This document shows, piece by piece, positions 57,217 to 64,000 of a DNA stretch of 64,000 bases (positions are counted from its first letter, which is position 1; each line of letters begins with the position of its first letter). The stretch is taken from NCBI RefSeq assembly GCF_006385675.1, contig NZ_VFRR01000011.1, positions 42,366 to 106,365 on the forward strand, read 5' to 3'. This stretch comes from Maribrevibacterium harenarium (GTDB lineage: Bacteria > Pseudomonadota > Gammaproteobacteria > Pseudomonadales > Marinomonadaceae). The notes under the pieces were generated by a model. The model ran no database searches, was not told the origin of the DNA, and saw only the letters and a list, made by a program, of their open reading frames with translations. Made by a program: the position numbers and the translations under genes.

Positions 57217-60200
57217 CTAATGACTTGGCTTAGTTTGGTTCGTCCAGCGCCCGTACCAATTAAGAACATCATGGGGTGGTATCGGCCTTGATATTAGATA
57301 CCCTTGCCCGAGTTCACAACCAAGGGCCAATAACATATCTGCATGGGCTTGGGTCTCGACGCCTTCGGCAATTACCTTGAGATGGAATGCATCCGCGAAC
57401 CCAATCACACCTTTTACGATGGCCAAATCGTCTTCACTTTCAAGCATATTGCGGACGAAGCCATGGTCGATTTTCAACATATCCACAGACAACTCTTTCA
57501 GGTGACTTAATGTCGAGTATCCCGTACCGAAGTCATCCAGTGAAATTTGAATCCCCAATTCCTTACAGCTATTAATTACCCCAGACACGTGGGCCAAGTC
57601 CTCAATGGCACTGGTTTCGAGAATTTCCAATTCCAAACCTTTGGCAACATCATCAGGATAGCCCACTAACGCATCAGCCAAGCGCTGGGTAAAGTCCGGC
57701 TGTTGCAACTGGAAACCCGCCAAATTAATACTGATTGATTGCTGATAACCCTGTAGCCGCCACTGATGCAGCTGTTCTAATGCAGTACGCAGCACCCACT
57801 CCCCTAATTGCAGTTCTAATGGCTGCTGATAGACATAAGGTAAAAACTGACCGGGAGCCAAACAACCACGCACCGGGTGCAACCAGCGAATCAAAGCCTC
57901 GTAGCCAAACACTTCGCCGGTTTTCATGTTTACTTTCGGCTGATAGAACAAGCTAAATTGATCGCGCTCTAAACCTAGCTGGATTTCCTCCAACAAACGG
58001 TGCTGCTCGATCAAATTACTTTCCTGATCAATGTTGAAGACACAAAGGCGATTACGCCCCTTGATTTTAGCCTGATACATGGCTTGGTCTGCTTGCCGAA
58101 TGAGTTGGTCGGCATCAATTTCTTTGGCCTGTGGGAAGAAAGTGATACCGATACTCGCCGAAACATGCAGGTCGATATTATTAATTCTGAATGGCTCACC
58201 AATGGCTGATAATAACTGCTGGTAGGCACGTTCAGCTTCAATTTCATCATCTTGCTGTTGCAGCAAGATCACAAACTCATCACCACCAAAGCGCGCCACG
58301 GTAGCCGATTTATTGGCTGTTGCACGCATCCGTTTAGCCACTTCAACCAGCAACAGATCTCCCATATCATGGCCAAAGGTATCGTTAATTTCTTTAAACC
58401 CATCTAGGTCCAAGAAGCCTAAGGCAAAACGCTGATTAGTACCGTCAGCAGTTTGCATCTCGCTCACTAGGCGTCGTGTCAAATTGGAACGGTTTGGCAA
58501 CCCGGTCAAGGCATCAAAGTAGGCAATATGGGCTAACTGCTGCTCGTTCTCTTTTTGCTGGGTAATATCCGAGAACAAAGATATGTAGTGGCTGACTTTA
58601 CGTTGACCATCGTAGACCGCTGCGATAGTAAGATACTGGGCGTAAATCACCCCATCCTTGCGTCGATTCCAAATCTCCCCTTCCCAAAAACCGAGTGACA
58701 AGATCTGCTGCCACATATTTTCGTAGAAACTGGCTGGCTGACGACCTGAATTTAGGATACGCGGATTTTTACCGATAATCTCATTACGTTTGTAACCGGT
58801 AATACGGGTAAAAGCGCCGTTGATTTCGAGAATACAACCATTCACATCGGTAATAGCAATCCCTTCCCGGGCATTTTCAAATACACTGGCCGCAAGTTCC
58901 AGTTTCCCATTTGCTTCCTTACGGGCGCTGACATTCGTATGGGCACCGACTAAGTCCATCACCACGTGGTCCTCATTACGAATTCCATTAAGGATATCTT
59001 CCACCCAAATCCAACCGTTTGGTGTTTGCATGCAATAGGTGTGCTGCAATGAACCATGGTATCCAGATTCACGCCACCGCTGCATTTGAGCTATCACCTT
59101 AGCTCGATCTGCTTCATGTATGCTATTTATCCACCAATCTGACGTAGCCAAAATCTCTTCAGCACTAATGCCAAACAGGGTCATACAATTGGCTGAAACA
59201 AAATGGGCTCGTAAGGTAGTAGGATTGAGTGCATAGACGACGGATGGACTACTGGCAAACAAATAGCCGAGTTGTTGCAAGTGGCGATCTTGCTCTTTGC
59301 GTAGCTTTTGCTCTTTGGCAACCGCTTTGGCCAGTGCGTTGCTTTGACGCTTAAAGGTGAACAAGCCGATGAGGAGCAACAAAAATACTAAGACCAACGC
59401 TAGGATGCCGATAAGATAGGTTTTTATGATCACGACGATATTGAGTTGATCTTCAAAATCGTAGGGGGCAAGTCGCAGCTCGCGCATGGCTTTTTCCACC
59501 ACCAGATAATCGACAGCCGGAACGAAACCACTGATGCCGGCAGTGGCTATGGTGGAGTTTTCGGGTGACAGGTTCAATAACGCTGAAGTAATCGCCCTAA
59601 CAGCATTAATATCAACATGGGATAAGGCAATCACTGGCCACTCAGGCGCCAGACGAGTGGAAGTGTGGTAAGGGTAGTTCGCGAGGCGCTGCTCGTTTAG
59701 TACCTGTAATTGACCGCTACTAACTACACCTCTGTCAATTAATCGTTCCAACTGACCGGTGCGTAAAAAACCAACGTCAGCATTTCCTTCTAGAATCGCG
59801 GTAACGGTTGCCTGAGATGTGCCGAGACTAGTGACCTGTTGCGCCGAGGGTACCGGCAAGCCTCGACTAAACAACTCATAATACTGGGCCCAATAGGTGC
59901 CCCAAAATTGGGTTGAGGGGGTGACTATGCGGTACTGATCTAACGCAGTGAAAGAAATTTGCGTCGCCCGATCGGCACGGACTACGACCACGCCACCATA
60001 GCGACTCGTAGATTCGCCGTTACGGGAACGAAACACGGTTGCCATGACGCTTGACAGACTATCCCGACTACGAATCCATAAATACAAGGTTGGATCAACG
60101 ATCAGCAAATCGTATTGATGGGACTCGATACCTGTTTGAATGGCCTCGTAGTCGGCCACAGTAAGCGTAATCTCAATATTTTGGAGACGCTGATTTAATT

Positions 60201-60327
60201 CCTGTACTACCGGTTGGTAACGATAGACAAGATCAGGGCGATCTTGGTAAGACAGCACGCCCAAACGTAATGTTTGAGCCGCAAGCGGCATGCTGAGGAG
60301 ACACAAAAAAACAATTAAAAAACGCAC
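57217..60327 (-). CDS. PhnD-type sensor, PAS-PAS-GGDEF-EAL c-di-GMP protein
   Basis: A 1036-residue signalling protein. It has a signal peptide, then a periplasmic PhnD-type (phosphate/phosphonate-binding-like) domain to about residue 290 (LRLGVLSYQDRPDLVYRY; YDLLIVDPTLYLW), then one membrane helix (~300-325). Two PAS domains (~345-590) come next. GGDEF is at 681-685 (RFGGDEFVILL) and EAL with E810 in YEALIRW. The GGDEF lacks the usual RxxD inhibitory site (NKSA in its place). EAL catalytic segments SINLAG, DDFGTGYSTL, KIDHGF, AEGVET and GQGYLISRP remain, so phosphodiesterase activity is likely. It begins 12 bases after the periplasmic binding protein gene on the same strand, suggesting an operon. 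Ligand unknown. Confidence 0.9.
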   Translation of the reverse strand: MRFLIVFLCLLSMPLAAQTLRLGVLSYQDRPDLVYRYQPVVQELNQRLQNIEITLTVADYEAIQTGIESHQYDLLIVDPTLYLWIRSRDSLSSVMATVFRSRNGESTSRYGGVVVVRADRATQISFTALDQYRIVTPSTQFWGTYWAQYYELFSRGLPVPSAQQVTSLGTSQATVTAILEGNADVGFLRTGQLERLIDRGVVSSGQLQVLNEQRLANYPYHTSTRLAPEWPVIALSHVDINAVRAITSALLNLSPENSTIATAGISGFVPAVDYLVVEKAMRELRLAPYDFEDQLNIVVIIKTYLIGILALVLVFLLLLIGLFTFKRQSNALAKAVAKEQKLRKEQDRHLQQLGYLFASSPSVVYALNPTTLRAHFVSANCMTLFGISAEEILATSDWWINSIHEADRAKVIAQMQRWRESGYHGSLQHTYCMQTPNGWIWVEDILNGIRNEDHVVMDLVGAHTNVSARKEANGKLELAASVFENAREGIAITDVNGCILEINGAFTRITGYKRNEIIGKNPRILNSGRQPASFYENMWQQILSLGFWEGEIWNRRKDGVIYAQYLTIAAVYDGQRKVSHYISLFSDITQQKENEQQLAHIAYFDALTGLPNRSNLTRRLVSEMQTADGTNQRFALGFLDLDGFKEINDTFGHDMGDLLLVEVAKRMRATANKSATVARFGGDEFVILLQQQDDEIEAERAYQQLLSAIGEPFRINNIDLHVSASIGITFFPQAKEIDADQLIRQADQAMYQAKIKGRNRLCVFNIDQESNLIEQHRLLEEIQLGLERDQFSLFYQPKVNMKTGEVFGYEALIRWLHPVRGCLAPGQFLPYVYQQPLELQLGEWVLRTALEQLHQWRLQGYQQSISINLAGFQLQQPDFTQRLADALVGYPDDVAKGLELEILETSAIEDLAHVSGVINSCKELGIQISLDDFGTGYSTLSHLKELSVDMLKIDHGFVRNMLESEDDLAIVKGVIGFADAFHLKVIAEGVETQAHADMLLALGCELGQGYLISRPIPPHDVLNWYGRWTNQTKPSH

Positions 60328-60339
60328 AGTATCATCCTG

Positions 60340-61296
60340 CTATGGTTTGACCGGCAAAAACTGGTCGTCAAATATTCGGTCTCTTTCGGTGGTGGGCAAT
60401 GAATGCTGTAACAAGTGACTTTGAATCCAATCAATAGCTGTTGCCATTGGCCCATCGGGCGACAGCAAATCACGATTGCTGTCCAATCCAGGTAAGTACA
60501 AACCAGAAAAAATTGCTTGGGTATCACTATAGCTCACAGCACGCCAAGCAGCGATTCGACGCAGGGCATCTTCTCGATTCACCCTTATATAATCCAACGC
60601 TCGAAAATGAGCCGCCACTATATCGCTTACCACCATTTGCTGATACCAAGAAAGATCGTCGCGAACCACTAGAACATCGTAAATCATGCCAGGGAATTGA
60701 CGACTATCAAATAGTCGCTTGCCGCCGTGCTGCATTAAAGTAGTGGCATAGGGCTCGTAAGTAATCGCCAAATCATAGTTACCAAAACTCCAACCGTAGT
60801 TTTGTTGATCCGGCGTTCGAAGAATCAAGTGAACTTGATCTTGGGTAAGATTCGCCTTGCGTAATAAATTCTCTAATACGATGCTGCTCACTGCACTTTG
60901 CTCTAGTGCGATGCGCATTCCTGCTAATTCTTCTAGGCCAGCAACATGGGGTTGCGCCACGACCACATCCGCGCCGATGGATTCATCCATCACCACAATA
61001 ATTTTCAGGGGCGTACCTTGTTCATTTAAACGTAGCGCCTCGTCTAATGTCAGTGCTGCCACATCAACTACGCCTTGGCGCAAACGCTCTATCGACTCTG
61101 TCGCATTATTGCTGCGCTGTAAGATGACCCCTTCCGGCAACCAATCGAACTCTTCCGCTAAAAACAATGACTCATAACCAGGCCATGGATGAGCGCTAAT
61201 AACAACGGGCTCTCTGGTCTGTTGCCACATAGCACGGCCATACACGCCAATCAGCAGAGCCAATAGCAATGTAACCACCAGAGATATCCTTAGCAT
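60340..61296 (-). CDS. NMT1/SsuA-like periplasmic substrate-binding protein
   Basis: A 318-residue protein with an N-terminal hydrophobic signal or anchor (residues ~3-22; no lipobox) followed by a substrate-binding fold of the NMT1/THI5/SsuA type: ISAHPWPGYESLFLAEEFDW, a binding-site region DVAALTLDEALRLNEQG, then RIALEQSAVSSIVLENLL and DLAITYEPYAT. No permease or ATPase partner is near; the next gene is a c-di-GMP protein with its own PhnD-type sensor. A sensory role is plausible, transport less so without an ABC operon. Function is inference. Confidence 0.82.
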   Translation of the reverse strand: MLRISLVVTLLLALLIGVYGRAMWQQTREPVVISAHPWPGYESLFLAEEFDWLPEGVILQRSNNATESIERLRQGVVDVAALTLDEALRLNEQGTPLKIIVVMDESIGADVVVAQPHVAGLEELAGMRIALEQSAVSSIVLENLLRKANLTQDQVHLILRTPDQQNYGWSFGNYDLAITYEPYATTLMQHGGKRLFDSRQFPGMIYDVLVVRDDLSWYQQMVVSDIVAAHFRALDYIRVNREDALRRIAAWRAVSYSDTQAIFSGLYLPGLDSNRDLLSPDGPMATAIDWIQSHLLQHSLPTTERDRIFDDQFLPVKP

Positions 61297-61402
61297 GAGA
61301 CGGTCTCGCCTATTTTGGTCGACTTAACACAATTCGCCATGATCGCTGCATGATACAGAAGAATAGAGACATGACCCTCAGGGTGAACACTTGCTTTTCC
61401 AA

Positions 61403-61843
61403 TCATTTTGGAAGGTTCTGCCGCACCCAAGTGACAATATCCTTCGCCATCATGGCCCCAGATTGCCGGGCAACTTCTTTGCCTCGGTAAAGTAGAATCA
61501 TAGTCGGAATACTCCGAACATGGTATTTACTACCAAGCTGTGGTTCCGCTTCCGTGTCGACCTTCGCTAATACCACTTCGCCGAATAATTGCTGCGCCGC
61601 GCTGGCAAATTGTGGTGCCATCATTTGACAGGGGCCACACCAAGGCGCCCAAAAGTCAATCAGTACGGGTAAGTCACCATTTAAACCATGGGCAGCAAAG
61701 GTTGCTGATGTCAATGCTAATGGGGTTGTTAGTAGTAGTGGTTGCTTACACTTCCCGCATTTGGGCCCATCTTGTAGCCGCTGAAGCGGAAACTTATTTA
61801 AGGCATTGCAGTTACCACAGGCCAAATGACATAAATCACTCAT
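61403..61843 (-). CDS. trxC: Thioredoxin 2 (TrxC)
   Basis: TrxC is a cytoplasmic disulfide reductase with an N-terminal zinc-binding domain. The 146-residue protein has cysteines C9/C12 and C29/C32 (CGNC and CGKC) as the zinc site and the active site WCGPC with C69/C72, in DFWAPWCGPCQMMAPQF. The start ATG at 61841-61843 has GGAGGAG about eight bases upstream. The preceding in-frame GTG is less likely. It sits between the sensory binding protein gene and the divergent CHASE gene. Confidence 0.95.
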   Translation of the reverse strand: MSDLCHLACGNCNALNKFPLQRLQDGPKCGKCKQPLLLTTPLALTSATFAAHGLNGDLPVLIDFWAPWCGPCQMMAPQFASAAQQLFGEVVLAKVDTEAEPQLGSKYHVRSIPTMILLYRGKEVARQSGAMMAKDIVTWVRQNLPK

Positions 61844-62076
61844 CACTTGCTCTCCTCCATTAGCACTAGAAAATATTGATATAACACAATTTATCTCGAT
61901 CGAACGGTCGTCAAATTAAATCGTGCCAAGTAGTGTCGTATTATTGCCACTATTTTGTCTTAACATAGTAAAAAATGTCCATTATTGTTAGGTTTTGCTA
62001 TAAAGGTAAGTGGTTGTGTTAACTTTATATGTCACCAGACGCCCTAAAGAGTTTGTTGTAAAAGGAGCGAATTATC
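61844..62076. other. Intergenic region between trxC and CHASE gene
   Basis: About 230 bases between divergent genes, AT-rich (TTTATCTCGATCGAACGGTC is a partial palindrome with CGATCG). It should hold both promoters. No coding sequence seen. AAAGGAG at 62060-62066 is the ribosome-binding site of the next gene. Confidence 0.5.
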
Positions 62077-63723
62077 TTGCTCAGTTGGTTTAAGGAATCT
62101 TTGGCGTTACTGTTTTCTGCCCTTGTCTTTATCTTATCCTTAGGCATAGGCGGGTATCTTACCGAGCTCGCCAACGACAACATTGTCAAAGAAAACAAGT
62201 TACTACTCAGCGGTATCGCCCGCACACAAGCTTCCGAACTGGAACGACGTCTCTCATCGGCCTTCACCTCGACACAAATTCTGGCCCACGCCGTCAGTCA
62301 AAGTGACGGCAATATCAGTGATTTCGATAGTTATGCGGCCAACATCATGGACAGCATTGGCGGCATCGCCAACTTACAACTCGCCCCTGGCGGCATAATT
62401 AGCAATATTTACCCTCTCAAAGGTAATGAAAGCGCCATTGGCTTAGATATTTTGGCTAACCCAGATTACCGAGAGGCGGCAGAATTCGCCATTAAAGAGC
62501 GCTCCTTAATCGCGCTTGGTCCGGTATCTTTGGTGCAGGGCGGTACAGCGGTAATAGTACGCGCACCCGTTTTTATTGGTGAGGATAGCAATCAATTCTG
62601 GGGCTTTGCTTCGGCACTGATTTTTCTCAAAGACTTAGTGGAAGCGAGCCGACTGATTGAACTGGAACAGGAGGGCTACAGCTTTGCCTTAACTAGGGTA
62701 CATGCTGACAGCGGTGACACTCTGACGTTCTACCACTCCGATCATGCTGTTGACGAGCAAAGCATGGTACAAGCAGATATTGTGCTACCAACCGGCACAT
62801 GGCAACTGTGCATTTCTCACAACAATAGTGAGTTTATTATTGCTAGAACCAGCATCAGCTATCTAGTGGTCATCATAATCTCGGCAATTTTGGCGGTGGC
62901 ATTTTATCTAATCCTGTTACAACCCCAGCGCCTAAGACATCAAGTGGCAGAAAAAACCAGAGAGCTGCAACAATTGGCGCTGCGCGACCCCTTAACAGGA
63001 TTGCCCAATCGGCGCTACTTGAATGACAAACTTTCAGATTTGCTGCGCGAGTCCATCACCCTAGGACAACATGGCGCCTTTATCTATTTCGATTTGGATA
63101 ACTTTAAAAGCATCAATGACACCATCGGTCACGATGTGGGCGATCAAGTTCTGATTAAAGTAGCAGAGCGTCTGCAACGACTCGTCTCTGGTAACGACAC
63201 GGTAGTTCGCCTGGGAGGAGACGAATTTGCCATTGTGTTTTTTGATCTAGCTAACCTCCAACAGGCTGAGCAAAAAGCCGAGGGCATTCTGCAAGCCATA
63301 AGCGCTTTAATGCACATCGGTGAACGTGAATTTCGTCTAAGCACATCTCTGGGTATTGCCACCTTCCCTGAAAACGGCAGCCACACTCTTGAATTAATGC
63401 AAAATGCAGATGTGGCCTTATACCAAGCAAAACAAAAAGGTAAAAACCAATACAAGTGCTTCGACGAGCAGATGAAGCAAACTGCTCTGAATACCCATAA
63501 TGAGGAGCAAGCTCTAGCGCGCGCCATCCATAACAAAGAAATTGTGCTGTATTACCAACCTCAATTTGACATAAAGCTGGGGCAAATCGTTGGGGCCGAG
63601 GCACTGGTACGCTGGAATCACCCAGAACGTGGGCTAGTGTTCCCCAATGAATTTATACCATTGGCCGAAGCAACGGGGTTTGCAACTGTTGCTGATTTTA
63701 TGTTACTGTATGTATATACATAG
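62077..63723 (+). pseudogene. CHASE-GGDEF-EAL c-di-GMP enzyme truncated by an IS607-family insertion
   Basis: The gene starts at a TTG with a strong AAAGGAG about ten bases before it. A membrane helix (~8-27) precedes a periplasmic CHASE domain ([36 protein letters not shown]), with a second helix near residues 265-285. GGDEF is at residues 380-384 ([12 protein letters not shown]), and EAL begins normally with E508 in [13 protein letters not shown]. The EAL sequence follows the family to PLAEATGF (F535) and then becomes unrelated, stopping 13 residues later at a TAG. A complete EAL domain is about 240 residues, so roughly 200 are lost. The GGDEF I-site is absent (SGND instead of RxxD). The remainder may retain cyclase activity; the EAL half is broken by the element that follows. 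Confidence 0.85.
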
Positions 63724-64000
63724 TAATATATTGGTGTAAATGAAGCTTTCAGATTGGGCAAGAAAACAAGGAATAAGCTATCGTACCGCATGGAACCAGT
63801 TTCGTAGCGGCAAGCTTCCTGTGCCTGCAAGGCAGCTGCCTACTGGCACGATCATTGTTGATGAGGTTGTTAGAGAGTCTAAAGCGGTTATTTATAGTCG
63901 CGTCTCCAGCTCCGATCAGAAAAAGGATTTAGATGGTCAAATCGCCCGCTGCCTGAGCTTCGCAAATGCTCAAGGAATTGCTGTATCCGCTACTGTCTCT
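63675..64000 (+). mobile_element. IS607-family element, left end (continues beyond window)
   Basis: A serine-recombinase transposase gene starts 62 bases after EAL homology is lost, at a GGGG run (63675-63678). IS607-type elements target GG dinucleotides and make no target duplication. The exact end is not resolved. A perfect 14-base palindrome TATGTATATACATA (63709-63722) lies just inside. Right end, and any tnpB gene, are outside the window. Confidence 0.75.
63740..64000 (+). CDS. tnpA: IS607-family serine recombinase TnpA (partial, runs off window end)
   Basis: The 87 residues visible start MKLSDWARKQGISYRTAWNQ, a MerR-like helix-turn-helix N-terminus (followed by the RSGKLPVPARQLPTGTIIV segment typical of IS607 TnpA), then VIYSRVSSSDQKKDLDGQ, the serine-recombinase catalytic motif, with the likely nucleophile Ser56. 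These transposases act by site-specific recombination at GG targets. The reading frame is open to the end of the window. tnpB, if present, would follow. Confidence 0.93.
   Translation, partial: MKLSDWARKQGISYRTAWNQFRSGKLPVPARQLPTGTIIVDEVVRESKAVIYSRVSSSDQKKDLDGQIARCLSFANAQGIAVSATVS

Overview
The window is a dense, housekeeping-rich stretch of a gammaproteobacterial chromosome. Gene order (tilS-accA-dnaE-rnhB-lpxB-lpxA-fabZ-lpxD-skp-bamA-rseP-dxr-cdsA-uppS-frr-pyrH-tsf-rpsB, then map-glnD-dapC-dapD-yffB-dapE, then mazG-relA-rlmD-cysM-gacS/barA and acpS-recO-era-rnc-lepB-lepA) is the arrangement known from Pseudomonas, Marinobacter and relatives in the Pseudomonadales/Oceanospirillales. Base composition looks close to half GC by eye. 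I cannot name a genus from the sequence alone.

Layout. 1-19,300: one long minus-strand block of envelope, lipid, isoprenoid and translation genes: the start of tilS, accA, dnaE, rnhB, the lipid A genes, skp and bamA, rseP, dxr, cdsA, uppS, frr, pyrH, tsf and rpsB. It is punctuated by hairpin terminators or attenuators, and an S2-type leader precedes rpsB. 19,400-28,200: a plus-strand block with map, glnD, the lysine/diaminopimelate genes dapC, dapD and dapE, a YffB-type ArsC-fold protein, two uncharacterised small genes and panD; a small lipoprotein gene lies on the other strand. 28,200-41,300: mostly minus strand, with tpx, a membrane-anchored cold-shock-domain protein, slyX (plus), rsmJ, a small unknown gene, uppP, tsaB, adk, ppc, mazG, relA, rlmD and cysM. 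41,400-50,800: a small lipoprotein and the hybrid kinase BarA/GacS (plus), converging on the minus-strand block acpS-recO-era-rnc-lepB-lepA-ribE. pdxJ, often found between recO and acpS, is not there. 50,900-53,700: the divergent glycogen pair glgC/glgA. 53,700-64,000: a more accessory region with an amino-acid-type periplasmic binding protein, PBP1b, a very large PhnD-type/PAS/PAS/GGDEF/EAL signalling protein with a second periplasmic binding protein just upstream, a TrxC-type thioredoxin, and a CHASE-GGDEF-EAL gene cut off inside its EAL domain by the left end of an IS607-family element. That element's serine-recombinase gene runs off the window end.

The genes fit a stress- and nutrient-responsive lifestyle: stringent response (RelA, with MazG beside it), BarA/Gac signalling, PII uridylylation (GlnD), two c-di-GMP proteins, and glycogen synthesis. 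I see no tRNA, rRNA, CRISPR array, phage or defence island. The most notable points are the IS607-family disruption of a c-di-GMP enzyme, the membrane-tethered cold-shock protein, and the two-gene periplasmic-binding-protein/c-di-GMP module. None of these is strong evidence for a wholly new system.
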